64,000 nucleotides of DNA from Brachycybe producta. Taxonomy: Eukaryota > Arthropoda > Diplopoda > Playtdesmida > Andrognathidae. Made by a program: the position numbers and the translations under genes. The notes under the pieces are model-generated. The model was not told the origin of the DNA and did no database searches. It saw only the letters and a list, made by a program, of their open reading frames with translations. The stretch covers positions 186,001-250,000 of the forward strand of contig JAUPFP010000032.1 in NCBI GenBank assembly GCA_036925085.1, written 5' to 3'. This document shows positions 10,867 to 23,596 of this stretch, piece after piece (the first letter of the stretch is position 1; the number at the start of each line of letters is the position of its first letter).

Positions 10867-11330
10867 AAGAATAATTTGCGATCGCTAGGTGACAGCACCT
10901 GCGTACTTATTTTTTTTGTGCATGCTGCAAATGAAGGCCAAGGTGTATCAATTTGCAATTTGTCAATAAAGTACAATTGCTACCACTTTAAGCACCGGGT
11001 TAGTGGTGTGCAATTTGCGAAGAGTGGATGATGATCACCTGTTGCATTCATTGGATTATGGCAATTGTCGTAACTTAATAGCGTGCTGCAACAATTGTGT
11101 TTGAAGGGACTTGAAGTCTAATTATACGGTTATTGATACATTTTCGAACAATCAATTTTAAGCAATTGATATTTCAATTGGGCTTATTCGCTACGAGAGA
11201 ATAATACTAATGTCTTTTTTTTGTTGAACCAAATCAATACGTATTGGAAACACAGTGCGATAGGTTGTGTCTTAGTCGAGTTTCGAATTTGGTGACTATG
11301 CATAGGCCTACTTGTTTTACTTAAGAGGCT
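10867..11330. other. Intergenic stretch, nothing recognised
   Basis: No exon, MITE or RNA gene could be supported. Confidence 0.4.
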
Positions 11331-12127
11331 ACATCGTAAAATTACTTCGAAAAATCTCCACGAAGAGCGCTAGCATCGTTTTTCCATTGAGTCCATAGAC
11401 CCAACGTTAAAGAAAAAACGTTAATTTTTAAAATAACAGTCGCGGCGGCAATATGTTTATTTTTCATATTTAAAGTTGTCCAATTTTGATGGTTCAAAAT
11501 GCAATGTGCACCTTAAATATATGCTGATCTAGTGATAGAATGACAAGAAATTGGTAAGTGCGGTTCTATTTTTAAACATTATTTCAAAATCGCGAATTTC
11601 TAACTTACGTTAAACTCCATTGAGTTACGCCCCAAATAAGAAAAAAACATCCATTAAAATGCTTGTAAAAAATACCTAAAAATAATTGTAAAAAAACACA
11701 AAAAAAATCAGCACGTGCGCCAATGTGTTTGCTTTTTTAAAATTATTTTTAGGTATTTTTACGAGCATTTTAATGGAAGTTTTATTTTTTCTTATTTGGG
11801 CTTGGGCGTACAGTACTCAATGGAGTTTAACATAAGAGTTAAAAATTCGCGATTTTGAAATATTTTTTTAAAAATAGAACCGCACTTACCAATTTTTTGT
11901 CATTCTATCACTAGATCAGCATATATTTAAGGTGCACATTGCAATTTGAACCATCAAAATTGGACAACTTTAAATATGTAAAATAAACATATTGCCGCTG
12001 CGACTTGTGTATTTTAAAAAAAATTAACGTTTCTTCTTTAACATTTGGACTATGGGCTCAATAGAAAAACGATGCTAGCGCTCTTTGTGGAGATTTTTCA
12101 AAGTAATTTTGCGATGTGGCCTCTTAG
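11331..12127. mobile_element. Family D fold-back element, full-length
   Basis: An approximately 800-bp palindrome starting TTAAGAGGCTACATCGT and ending CGATGTGGCCTCTTAG. The arms are about 330 bp and nearly identical in reverse complement (for example CTGATCTAGTGATAGAATGA and its complement). Copies are at 13521-14242 and 51135-51943. TTAA at the outer ends suggests a TTAA target site, as used by piggyBac-type transposases. That superfamily is inference only, and no transposase is present. Confidence 0.88.
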
Positions 12128-12171
12128 GGAGTTTGGAAGTGTTGAAAATGTTTATACCGCCATATGTCTAT

Positions 12172-12798
12172 TGCTCTGAAGAGCGCCTTTTCTTAGACCT
12201 TTGTTGCTCTGACGAGCGCCTTTTCTTAGACCTTTGTTGCTCTGACGAGCGCCTTTTCTTAGACCTTTGTTGCTCTGACGAGCGCCTTTTCTTAGACCTT
12301 TGTTGCTCTGACGAGCGCCTTTTCTTAGACCTTTGTTGCTCTGAAGAGCGCCTTTTCTTAGACCTTTGTTGCTCTGAAGAGCGCCTTTTCTTAGGCCTTT
12401 GTTGCTCTGAAGAGCGCCTTTTCTTAGGCCTTTGTTGCTCTGAAGAGCGCCTTTTCTTAGGCCTTTGTTGCTCTGAAGAGCGCCTTTTCTTAGACCTTTG
12501 TTGCTCTGAAGAGCGCCTTTTCTTAGACCTTTGTTGCTCTGACGAGCGCCTTTTCTTAGACCTTTGTTGCTCTGACGAGCGCCTTTTCTTAGACCTTTGT
12601 TGCTCTGACGAGCGCCTTTTCTTAGACCTTTGTTGCTCTGACGAGCGCCTTTTTTTAGGCCTTTGTTGCTCTGACGAGCGCCTTTTCTTAGGCCTTTGTT
12701 GCTCTGACGAGCGCCTTTTCTTAGGCCTTTGTTGCTCTGAAGAGCGCCTTTTCTTAGACCTTTGTTGCTCTGAAGAGCGCCTTTTCTTAGACCTTAGT
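12172..12798. repeat. Minisatellite, 33-bp unit, 19 copies
   Basis: Units begin TGCTCTGACGAGCGCCTTTT. The unit is a multiple of three and translates on plus as an 11-residue repeat (CCSDERLFLDL with D/E and D/G variants) and on minus as a basic SKKRRSSEQQR repeat. Variants occur in blocks (GAC/GAA and AGACC/AGGCC), which indicates segmental amplification. The open frame of 271 codons spanning it starts inside the neighbouring family D element, and I do not call it a gene. Confidence 0.96.
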
Positions 12799-13052
12799 TG
12801 CTTTTCCGAAAAATGTTGTAATCCATTACTCCTAAGGTTACGTGGAAAGCACCTCATAGTATTATTTTTCAAAAAAAATTGCGGGTGTCAAGTTTTTTAA
12901 GAGTACGAAGACTATCTGTACGAAAAAACTGAAAAAACTGCTTCGATGTCGAGAGATATTTATAGAAGAAAAAAAAATAGACACTTTTTTTTAAATAAGA
13001 TTGATGAACTCGTTTAATAATTTCTATTTTTTTTCTTAAATCTTAATTTCAG

Positions 13053-13146
13053 GAGCTGAATTTTGAAAAAGTAAATCACGAAGGAGAAAGTGCCATCACG
13101 AGAGAAACAGTTTTGAACTTTTGTAGCTACGAAAATCGACCAAAAG
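13053..13146 (+). other. Probable 5' UTR of the FAR gene, behind a splice acceptor
   Basis: A pyrimidine-rich tract ending in AG at 13051-13052 precedes a stretch running into the start codon at 13147 (AAAAGATGG context). This suggests that at least one non-coding exon lies upstream and was not located. Confidence 0.5.
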
Positions 13147-16100
13147 ATGGCTACCGCCTCAACGTCGTACGAAACGGTGCATTTACCCGGTAGCATACGA
13201 GACTTCTACAATGATAGAAGTGTCTTCATCACGGGTGCCACGGGTTTTATGGGCAAGGTTTTAGTCGAAAAATTACTCCGATCTTGTACGCACATAAAGA
13301 AAGTTTACGTTCTGATGCGACCGAAATCCGGACACGAAGTTAGGAGGCGGTTAGACGACTTGCTAAATGCAAAGGTTGGTTGATCGAATGCTTCGAAAGC
13401 TGGAAATTAGTCAAATTGTGTCAACTGTTAATGAGATTCGAGCTGGGGAATTTGTTTGTTCGAGAGGTCAACAACCTATGGCTTTTGAATAAAATCAGAC
13501 TTGTGGTTTCGAAACAACTTTTAAGAAGCTACATCGCAAAATTACTTTGAAAAATCTCCACAAAGAGCGCTTGCATCGTTTTTTTATTGAGCCCATAGAC
13601 CCGATGTTAATGAAGAAACGTTAATTTTTGAAAATACAGCAGTCGCGGCGGCAATATGTTTATTTTTCATATTTAAAGTTGTCCAAATTTGATGGTTCAA
13701 AGTGAAATGTGCACCTTAAATATATGCTGGTCGAGTGATAGAATGACAAAATATTGGTAAGTGCGGTTCTATTTTTAAAAAGTATTTCAAAATCGCGAAT
13801 TTCTAACTCTTATGTTAAACGCCCTCCTAAGCAAAAAAAAACATCCATTAAAATGCTCGTAAAAATAATTTTAAAAAACCAGAAAAAACTCATCACGTGC
13901 GCCAATGTGTTGGCTTAATTGTGTTTTTTTTTAAATTATTTTACGTATTTTTACAAGCATTTTAATGGATGTTTTTTTGCTTACGAGCACGTACTCAATG
14001 GAGTTTAACATAAGAGTTAGAAATTCGCGATTTTGAAGAAGTTTTTAAAAATAGAAAAACACTTACCAATATTTTGTCATTCTATCACTCGATCAGCATA
14101 TGTTTAAGGTGCACATCGCACTTTGAATCATCAAAATTGGGCAACTTTAAATATGAAAAATAAACATATTGCCGCCGCGACTGCTGTTTTTTAAAAAATT
14201 AACGTATTGTCTTTAACATCTGGCCTATGGGTTCAATAATTTTATCTGGGTGTGTGTTAGATATTTTTGGCATTAAGCCAAAAATTGGGTCGCGACCCAT
14301 CTGGGTCGCAGACCCAGTAGGTAGGCTGCTTGTATAATGACTCGATTCTCGGTTTCGTACTTGACTTTTGGAACGCTTTAATGCTTTTTCTTGTCGTTAA
14401 GGTTTTCGATTGCCTAAAGCGGGAACAGCCAGATGCGCTGAACAAATTGCAGCCAATCTGTGGCGATATAACACAACAGGGTTTGGGCATAAGTGCGGCT
14501 GACGAGAAGCTCCTCATAGAAAATGTATCCATTGTTTTCCATTCAGCAGCAACAGTCAAGTTCGACGAAGGACTCAAGTAAGTGTGCTCCAGCCACGAAG
14601 AGAGATGGCAAGTGACGGGCAAGTGTGCTCAGCAAGACGCAGTCGTTTGCTCCGCCCTTTTATGAGCGTCAAACCAAATATAAACCAATTAGAAATTGAA
14701 ATGGGCGGGGCATGTGACGTCAGACCAAATAACAAACCAATTAGAAGTTGCCATGTCTTATAAAAGGGACGGGGCCAACGATTGTATTGTGCTGAGCACA
14801 CTTGGCGTGTTTTTTCATGTCAATCCGTTTTTTACTGGTGGTGATGATGAGTAAGGCTCGGATTTTTATGCAAAATTAAGCAAAGTGTTTCTCAATCTGT
14901 GGCCCAAGAGCTAATTGTGAAGTAGATTAAACAACAATTATGTTTTTTAAATCATTTTTTTTTTCAATAAAAAAGTACAGGTTGGAGGCTAGAATTTTCT
15001 AGTTGACAACTTGATAGTAACCATACATCTAGCCTCTAAGTGTCCTTTTTTTAATTCAAAAAAGCATAACAGCAGTTGCTCTCATGATGATGATGATGAT
15101 GATGATTAGATTAACTTCACAATTGGCACTTGGGCCACAGGTTGAGAAACATTAGTTTTATTTTGCATAAAAATCCGATAATTTTAATTTTGTTGCTTAA
15201 GGTGGCTTTATAGGTATTTATCTTGCTTTCGTCTCTCCAGATGGCGCCACTTCGGTAGCTATTATGATGGGTTCTATAGGAGGGTTTTTAGGAAAAACAT
15301 CACGAAATTAGAATAGTTGGTGATCACTGATAATGGTAAAAGTTTTTTCATGATGATATCTTTCAAAATAAACTTTTTATGACAGTTTGAAAATTTAGGC
15401 AAAAATAGTTTTCATTAAATTTCAATTTTTTTAAAAAAAAGACCTAAATTTCAAACTGAACTATAAAATTGTTTATTTTGTACGATATTGTCATTAATAA
15501 CTTTTAGCTTAATCTTTTACCATTCTAGTTTTGAAAACAATTTGAATTTTTTCGTAATGTTGCTTCTAAAAAAAAACGTTCGCCGTTTTCTGCGTCCAAA
15601 ATTTTACGAAAACGTCTATGGAGGTTAGCATTAGGCTCTGAGAGGAAAGGGCAAAAGGAATATCTATAAAGCCACCTTAAGTAGTTTTTTTTGTGCAGCT
15701 TTTTTTTGCATTCTATAGTTTTTGTCAGAAAAACCTTTTTCAGTTACGTCATCATCGAGTGGTTTTATCGTACCTGGTACTTAAAATAATAAAAATAATT
15801 TCAAGAAGCTCGCGAAAACACTTGTTTCGACTTTCGACATCGTGAAGTAAATTTTCAAGTGTTACTTTTTTATTTTTAGAAATGCAAAACTTGCATTCAG
15901 AAATAACTAGGAAGTGGGATTTTTATGCAAAATATCAACGCAACTGTTTCTCAATTTGTGGCCCAGGTGCCAATTTTGAAGTAATCCTCATCATCATCAT
16001 CATTAGAGCAACTGCAATTATTTGCTTTTTTTTTCTACTGAAAGCACTGGTTAGAGGCTAGATGTCTGGTTACGATTAGTTTTTTTTAGCTAGAGTTCTA

Positions 16101-19100
16101 GCCTCTAACCAGTGTTTTTGATTGAGAGAAAAAAACCGTAATTGTTGGTGGCTGCTTCACAATTGGCCCATTTGGGCCACAGATTGAGAAACATTTCCTT
16201 TGAACATGCATACGAGGATAAATCAAAAAGTTCCGAAACCTTGCTATGCAGAATAAGACGAATACCTGCTAAATTCCGATAATCAACGCTCTACTGTGCT
16301 ATTATTAAATACGAATAAAGGTTATTTTTGTTATTTTGTAGGAGATCCATCGAGATGAACGTTCAAGGTACAAGGCGTCTTATCAATCTCTGTCACAAAA
16401 TGAAGCATTTAGTGGTAAGTTTATATTTTTTTAAAATAAATTATAATAAAAAAATTATAACTATTGAATGGTTTTATGAGTTTTTTTCCAGTTTTGATTC
16501 ATTTTTTCATTTTTATCCGCTAACTTTAGGCACTAATCCACGTTTCGACCGCCTACTGTAATTGCAACCGAGAAGAGATCGACGAAGTCGTGTACCCGTT
16601 ATCGACAAGTCCTCTGAAGATAATCGAGGCCATGGAGTAAGTATTATTTCAGTTACAGTTAACTCGTGTCCGGCATTTGTTTTAATTTTATACGATTTTT
16701 TCCAACAACAAAAAAACCCTCAAAGATGGATGGATAACGACTTGATTAGTGCCATCACTCCACAACTGTTAGGCGATCGTCCGAATACGTACACGTACAC
16801 GAAAGCCTTGGCGGAGAATATATTGTTGGATGAGTGTGGAAGTCTTCCGGTTGCCATTGTCAGGCCTTCGATTGTAGTTGCTGCGTGGAAGGAACCTCTT
16901 CCGGTAAGAACGCGACCGACACTTGCGACTGGAACTTTTAAATTCGTTGTTTGAAAATGTCGATCCGGGTACAACACCGGAATTGCAACAATCGCCGGTT
17001 TTTTTGTTTGTCAACGGCTTCTATTGGACGTCAATTTAGTTAAAACTAATTGTACCAAAGTTTTTAACAGTTTTTTAGGTTAGAATTCGAAAGATTCGAA
17101 AGACGACAAAAGTAGTGCGAAGATTCGAGTTTTCGAATCTCGAATATTTTTCAAGATTCTCAGGATTCTAGGATACGAATGTCCCATTCCTAGTTTAAAT
17201 GCAACCAGTATTAAAGACGATATTAATTGGTTGCGTTTAAACTCTTCTTATAACGGCGCAAACTTCGTTATTCTCCATTTTTCACATTAAGCGTGTACGT
17301 CGACTGCTTCAATTGGCTGCCGAAAACAAACTGTTTGAAAAATAACGCACTGAAATTTTGAGTGCGTTTCTAGCAAAGATGGCAGTTGAATATGTAACGA
17401 GCTTCCTTCCGATTGCAGCGTGCGATCTATACTCGATTCCGAGAACTTTCCCGAACCACCCTCGTAATTTGACGTGATGGTCAAAGAACTCTTAAAGCAA
17501 GCAGCGCACTATGTCGGATCGGAACGGAATATTTTGATAACAAGCGTTTTCATCGGAGCTCTCGCATGCTAGCTTGGTTCGGATCGAAGACGCGACGTCG
17601 GCGAGGCTCCATTCAAATGCTTGTCTATCGAAAGCATTCCGATTCGTTTCGTTCCGACCTTTCTGGTCCGATTTAGTGCGCGATTTGCTTAAAAAGTCTC
17701 GTTTCTTTGCGCACGTGAACATTATAAAAACCAGCCTAAATAAAATGAAATGAATCATTTGGGCATTTTAATGGCATACTTTAGCCGCAACTAAAATTGT
17801 AGTGTTTGCCGTTTTTTTTTTTGCGTCTATGGTATTAACTTGTCAATTAAGAAAGCTACACGTGTATTTTTTTGTTGTTGCTGTTTCGATAAATGGTATA
17901 ATTATTTCTAAGTGCAGAAGAACTTTCTTTTAAGTATCCCTTGGATAACCCACACTTATTGTGGTTTTTTTTTTTGTATTTTTTGCGTAATTACAGTAGA
18001 ACGTCGAATTATCGGAACTAATGTCGGACCGGCATAGTTCCGATAATCGAAAGTTCATGTAATCGAACTCACAATAAAAAAAAGTCGAGAAAAGTAAGAA
18101 AAAACCGTCTGCAAAGAATTTTTTTTATTCCCATAAGAAGTATTTCCATAAAAATAAGTACAAAAAATTGGTTCCGATAATCAGCGGTTCTGATAGATGA
18201 CGGTTCCCCGGTAGCCGACGGTTCCCGATAGCTGGGAATTTTGTTCGTATGCCCTTGTCGGTCGTAACTTAATTTACTACTACGTAAGCTTGCCACCTTT
18301 CCTCCTTTGTGGAGGACAGTCCGCCATTCGCAAGAAATGTCCTCCGACCAGGACCGTTCTCCACGAAGGCAAACATACATGTCTTCCACACAATAAATTT
18401 TATAAAAAACTTAAATGCGTTCGTGGATAATGGTCCTGGTCGGAGGACATTTCTTCCAAATGGAGGACTGTCCTCCACAGGTGGCCAGACTACTACTACA
18501 TCTTGTGGATCAAGTTCGTCATAATTATTAGTTTTTTTTTTTTCGTTTTTAGGGATGGGTGGACAACCTGAACGGACCGACTGGGCTCATACTAGGGGTA
18601 AGTTTTTAAATTTCTTGTATTTATTGCTCGTATCTAAAAATATTATTTGTTATTTTTAGTGTGGAAAGGGTGTCATTCGGAGCTTGTATTGTGTCTCGGC
18701 CATGGTTGCCGACCTAGTTCCAGTCGATGTTCCGATAAACATGATGATATCGGTTGCGTGGTACACTGCAACTTATAAGTGCGTTCTTTTTTTAGTTGTT
18801 TTTGCTGTTTTCAGTTGTACTTGCACCGTAATTTTCATTGTTTACTAAACAATGGCTTACTGAATTGACCTTAATATGGGATCCTATAATAAGTACGAGG
18901 GGGAGGCACTCTTTGCACCTTCTTTCATCCTTTCTGATGAAAGTAAAGTGTCTTTCGTGGGACAGGAATCGAATCCGAATCCTAAAAAGTTCTCGAATTC
19001 CTCGAATCTTCCGAATCCTTCATTATAAGAATCCTATATTATTCATTAAGAAGATACAAATGAAATAATATTCAATATTAAATGTGGAACTCAGGGTCGC

Positions 19101-21364
19101 CACAAGGTGATCCATTGGTGATCCGGGTACAACACCAAATGGACGTCAATGGAGACGTCCGTCCATTGACGTCCAGTAGAAGCGGTTAGTTAGAAATAGG
19201 TGAAAACTTCAGTTGGCTCCGCCCTTGTTATGACGACCGGCAACTTCTAATTGGCTGGTTATGAAGTCTGACGTCACATGCTCCGCCCTTTTCAACGTCA
19301 GACTACATAACCGGCCAATTAGAAGTTGCCAGTCGTCATAACACAAGGGCGGAGCCAACTGAAGTTTTCACCTATTTCTAACTGCCTGTAAGTTTTTAAC
19401 CGGTTTTTTATTTTTAGGTGGGAATTCGAAAGACGAAAAAAGCGCGCGCGAACATTCGAGTTTTTGAATCTCGAATATTTTTCAAGATTCGCTGGATTCG
19501 AGGATTCGAATGTCCCATTCGTAATAAATAGTATTTTATTTTAATGGACGCCCCTTTTTGTAATGTGTTTCAGACCAAACAATGTCTTAGTATATAATTG
19601 CACTTCGGGAGGTATCAATCGCCTGACCTGGGGTGATGTTCACGACATCTGTTTCATAAACTTGACGCAAAATCCATTAAATAGCGTGTTATGGTATCCT
19701 GGAGGCTCGTTTAAGAATAGCAAGTAAGTACGAGTGTAACGTCCACTTTACAATTAATCGACAACAACAAGAAGAATGGCATGAAAGCCAGAATGTGACT
19801 TAAAACAAAGTTATGCTTAAAACTCTTCATGGACTCACTATGGAGACTTTTGTCTTTCGTCATGGTTTAAGCTTCACTTTATTTTAAGCAATGTTTTTTT
19901 TTTCGAATACGGTGTGAGGTAAGTCTCGATGACGTTCTCGTTTTGTTTCAATTTTCTAGGATTGTCAACGATCTTTGCTCGATTTTGGTTCACTTTTTGC
20001 CGGCGTATTGCATCGATGCAGTTTCCTGGGCAACTGGCCGAAAACCTGTGTAAGTTTTGTAGCTTCTCTAACGAACGTCTTTGATTTTGGGAAGCGTTTT
20101 AGCTACTTAAGTGGGCTTCATCGAAAAATACTTGTCTAACTGCAAGGTAGATGGCGCCAACTTCCATAGGTGACCAACTACACTCGCTAACTAGTTAAAA
20201 TTAGAATGCCTTTTAGCTCTAAAAGCGTTCAAATATGTTCAAAACTGCAAGCGACAAACAACACTGTAAAATACATGTACATATGGGGTTTCCCCCGATA
20301 TTTTGGACATTATATCGAAAAAGTTTGACCTGTTGATCGAAACTGAGCTATAATAATTAAAAAAAGGCCGTATAGCGAGGTACGAGCGTGTGGAGTTTTA
20401 ATATTTTACTTACAAGAACTGTTTTATGTTTTTGTCCAGAATGCTGACGATGCAAAAGAAAATTCACAGGGCTTTATCGTGCTTAGAATATTTCACCAGC
20501 CACGAGTGGCGTTTCACTAACGACAACATGTGGATGTTGTGGGAGGCACTTTCGAAAGAGGACAGAATTGTGAGTAATATATTATTATATTGCTAAGGTT
20601 GGGGGTCAGATTCCGCAAAAAACTGACTTTAGATATAAGAAAAAGCTTTTTGATATCGGAAAAGGCCTTCTTGATATCGGAAAAGGCCTTCTTGATATCG
20701 GAAAAGGCCTTCTCGATATCGGAAAAGGCCTTCTCGATATCGGAAAAGGCCTTCTCGATATCGGAAAAGGCCTTCTCGACATCGGAAAAGGCCTTCTCGA
20801 CATCGGGGGAATGGCATCTCGACATCGGGGGGGGGGGAAATGGCTTCTCGACATCGTGGGAGGGGGGGGGAAGGGCTTCTCGACATGGGGTGGGGGGGGG
20901 GGGGGAAGGGCTTCTTGATATCGAAAAAGGGCCAAAGTGTAAAGATAAGCTGTACAACATGTTGCAACTAAAGTTGATGTACTTTGCTTCTTGCGTTATT
21001 TGTAGACTTTCAACTTCGACTTGCGACAATTAAATTGGCCGTCGTATTTGGAGAACTATTGCCTCGGAACAAAACTTTACATTTTAAAGGAGGATTTGTC
21101 AAGTTTGCCAAGTGCACGCAAGCACTTGAGAAAGTAAGTCGGACTGTTTCGATGCTATTTAAAGCTGTTTATTCAACAAATATAACTTTTTTTTGTTCTT
21201 GTAGGATGTACATCATAAAGCGTCTCAGTGAACTGGTTGGTATGTTGATTATTTGGCGCCTGTTGATGGTGCGCTTTAGCGCTGCCAAACGCCTTTGGTA
21301 TATCTTACTGTCGATGGTTGTCAGAGTTGCAAGGATGTTACCAGCTTCGGCGGGTTTATCTTGA
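13147..21364 (+). CDS. FAR1: Fatty acyl-CoA reductase (alcohol-forming), 12 coding exons, 527 aa
   Basis: It reduces a fatty acyl-CoA to a fatty alcohol with NADPH, feeding ether-lipid or wax synthesis; the human proteins sit on peroxisomes. Exons: 13147-13374, 14402-14577, 16342-16414, 16530-16636, 16726-16903, 18553-18597, 18660-18778, 19574-19723, 19960-20049, 20440-20569, 21006-21133, 21205-21364. The lengths sum to 528 codons with the stop, close to the 515 aa of human FAR1, and all phases agree. Visible features are the nucleotide-binding motif TGATGFMG (residues 29-36), HVSTAY, the catalytic Y217-x3-K221 in [17 protein letters not shown], a FAR_C domain ([15 protein letters not shown]) and two hydrophobic C-terminal segments. 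All junctions are GT-AG. The symbol denotes the family; insect-type paralogues are common, so one-to-one orthology is not shown. An AATAAA lies 178 bp after the stop. Confidence 0.95.
13521..14242. mobile_element. Family D element in FAR intron 1
   Basis: It begins TTAAGAAGCTACATCGCAAA and is palindromic like the copy at 11331-12127. The right terminus is lost at about 14242. It fills most of intron 1 (13375-14401) and ends about 160 bp before exon 2. Confidence 0.85.
14578..16341. mobile_element. FAR intron 2: four MITEs
   Basis: The intron holds a family B copy (14620-14806), a family C copy (14854-15180), a family E copy (15197-15680, TTAA at both ends, GGTGGCTTTATAG to CTATAAAGCCACC) and a second family C copy (15918-16212). 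About 75 percent of the intron is therefore transposon-derived. No exon was found between these elements. Confidence 0.85.
16904..18552. mobile_element. FAR intron 5: several degraded elements
   Basis: Bases 16960-17185 belong to family L (GATCCGGGTACAACACC; TCGAATCTCGAATATTTTTC). Bases 17335-17470 are family M, also at 48640-48775 (TTTTGAGTGCGTTTCTAGCA). Bases from about 17996 start CAGTAGAACGTCGAATTATC, which resembles the terminal repeats of pogo/Tigger-type elements. Bases 18283-18486 are a fold-back, family N (GGAGGACAGTCCGCCATTCG), also at 48782-48899. None is coding. Confidence 0.6.
18779..19573. mobile_element. FAR intron 7: family L element split by a family A MITE
   Basis: Family L sequence runs 19105-19182 and resumes at 19390-19530. 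Between them sits a family A copy at 19183-19389. The same family L landmarks are contiguous at 16960-17185, which shows that the MITE inserted later. Confidence 0.75.
20570..21005. repeat. FAR intron 10: 21-bp minisatellite decaying into G-rich sequence
   Basis: From 20631 to about 20810 the unit GATATCGGAAAAGGCCTTCTT-like recurs every 21 bases (about 8 copies). From 20811 to 20935 it degenerates into runs of G separated by CTTCTCGACAT. The multiple-of-three unit gives artefactual repeat peptides on both strands. Exons 10 and 11 flank it directly. Confidence 0.93.
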
Positions 21365-21541
21365 GAAAGTTGCCCTCCCTCCCGTTGACGACAATTCAGT
21401 CGCGCGTAATCTTAACTAAGGCCCCATATTCTGACCACATCCGCGAACAATCTCTCGGTAATTTTTTTTTTCCTATGCAAGCCTAGGATGCCGTTGGCTG
21501 TGCTCGGAATAGGGGCTCTTCCTTAAAGGTCACACAATCTC

Positions 21542-21547
21542 AATAAA
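21542..21547 (+). terminator. Candidate polyadenylation signal of the FAR gene
   Basis: This is the first AATAAA after the FAR stop codon, 178 bp downstream. Confidence 0.6.
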
Positions 21548-23058
21548 AAATGAAAAACTTAAAAAAAAATGAAGAAGAGAAAGGGCAGGATGACGTAAAC
21601 CCGCACTTTTCTGTAACTGGTTACATTTGTTACGAAGATTCGACGATTCGTTGGCTCGCGTTTAATATATTAAAAAAACTTTTCTTTGGTCTATCGATAG
21701 TTCCGAGGGGAGGGAAAAATTGTAATTAAATAACTTTTAAAACATCTTAGAATGTAACTATAACCTACTTCGAAGTAATACTTATCGAAAATGCTCCAAA
21801 TTTTCATAGTTTGTTTTTAATACGGGCGTTTTTTTTTTTATTAAGAGTATTTCAAATTTTTTTTTTTTTAGAGAAAAATGAGTTCGCTTTTTTAGAGTTA
21901 AATGAAATTTTAAAATTTCGTAGCAGAACTTAAAGAGGAAAAAAAAACCAAACTTATGGCAATGCTCAATGACTTATTCCATCTGCAAGTTCAAATATGG
22001 TTTTATAGTTAAATTTCTAGCTTTTCGTAAGGAAAAGGCGCGAGAGGACCTTGGCATACTGCGGCACGTCTTTGAATGTGGCCCCGTTTAAGGTTGGAAT
22101 AAAAGGTTTTTAGTTGTAAATAGTGCTCCTAGGGCAGCGTTGCCATCACTACTTGTGAGCGTGTGGGCGCACTCCATAGTCGCTCAGGACCGATCGACCT
22201 ACCCGTAACAAGTGTGGAGCTTCTTAAAAGCATTTTTTAAACAAAATTCAAAGTCTCGACAAAACTAGATGAAAAAATGAACCAAGTGATTACTTTTTAG
22301 TGACAATCCGTTTGTAACGAGTCGTTTTACGACATTTTTAAATCGCCGATATAACAATCGAAAACGAAAGTTAAACGTTTTAGAATGTCCTTACACGATT
22401 ATTTCCAAACAGGTTGTCACAAAAAAGTAACCACGTCGTTAATTTATTCATCTATTTTCCGAAACACCTTGAATTTCATTTCAAATATGCTTTTAAGGAG
22501 CTCCGTACTTGTAACGCGTAACGCCTTCTAGGAACATCATTTGTAATTTGTCCGTCATTGGCTTTTTTTGTCAACCTAAACTTTTCGATAAACCTTAACT
22601 TTGTCACGTTTCCGAAAAATGTGCATTGCCGTTTAATAATTCTCGTCAGTGAAATAGATTACAGTAAGTTTTCGACTTACACGGGTTTGCGTTACACGGT
22701 TACTGCACAGAATAGATATATACAGACCTATAGAGACCTGTTCGTAGAACGGACGAGCCTCGGCTCGGCGTCAATATAAACATTTCTCTTGAAAAACCTT
22801 AAACAGTATTTCTCCCGAGTACTCGGCTTGGGTTCGTGCCGTGCTCGTCCCGTAGTCTTCACGTTCCTGTATAAATGATCCTCAAGTCGAGAACTTGCTG
22901 TAGTTTACTGATCTGATTTCTGCGTAAATTGTAGAGGCCTATTTGAATTTGGAATGGGGGCATAAGTACGATTAATTTTTGTACCTTGTATAAACTGGTC
23001 ACCTTTTGAGATATTTCAGATATTTAAAGAATAATTTTTGTTTTTCCTATTTATGAGC
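21548..23058. other. Intergenic DNA with an old fold-back element
   Basis: Bases 22110-22500 resemble the fold-back at 61690-62245 in the oxidase gene: GTGCTCCTAGGG with GCGTTGCCATC, and arms around AATTATTTCCAAACAGGTTG. No exon was recognised. The 73-codon open frame at 22558 has no family match that I can see. Confidence 0.5.
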
Positions 23059-23596
23059 TTAAGGTGGCTGAAAAGATAAATTTTGTTTTTGTCTCCATCC
23101 AGATGGCGCCACTACAGTGGCTATTAAGGTTCTATAGGAGGTCTTTCTCTCTCAACCACAGTTCTGAGAAAATTTCTATTTTTCACGTGAATGTTTTTCA
23201 GAAGAAACATTATGAAAAAATTCAAATTGTTTTAGAAACTAGAATAGTCGGTGATAATGCTAAAAGTTTTTTCAATGATATCTTTCAAAATAAACTTTTT
23301 ATGGCAGTTTGAAAAATTGGCGAAACCTGAAAACGGGTCATTTTCAAACTGCTATAAAACGTTTATTTTGTAAGATATCATCACGAAAACACTTTTAGCA
23401 TCATCTTTTACCATTCTAGTTCTGAAAACGATTAGAATTTTTTTCATAATGTTGTTACCAAAAAAAAACGTTCGCTTGACGTTTTCGCGTCGAAAATTTT
23501 GCAAAAGAAACCCGTCTTTGGTGCTTAGCAGTAGCAACTACAGTGGCGCCATCTGATGGTAAAAAAGCCAAATAAATATCTCTAAAGCCAACCTTA
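23059..23596. mobile_element. Family E fold-back element
   Basis: It starts TTAAGGTGGCTGAAAAG and ends AAAGCCAACCTTAA, with CAGATGGCGCCACT near both ends. Long inverted arms include GTTTTAGAAACTAGAATAGT. Full copies with TTAA ends lie at 15197-15680 and 28624-29185. Fragments lie at 25835-26205, 39410-39700, 53640-53710 and 59225-59600. Confidence 0.85.

Noticed and set aside
12085..12900. 271-codon frame with a CCSDERLFLDL repeat as a secreted repeat protein
   Set aside because: It starts inside a family D element and has no signal peptide or conserved non-repeat part. It is kept only as a repeat finding.
20517..21033. Overlapping frames with KAFSDIE or SEKAFL repeats
   Set aside because: They are readings of the 21-bp repeat in FAR intron 10.
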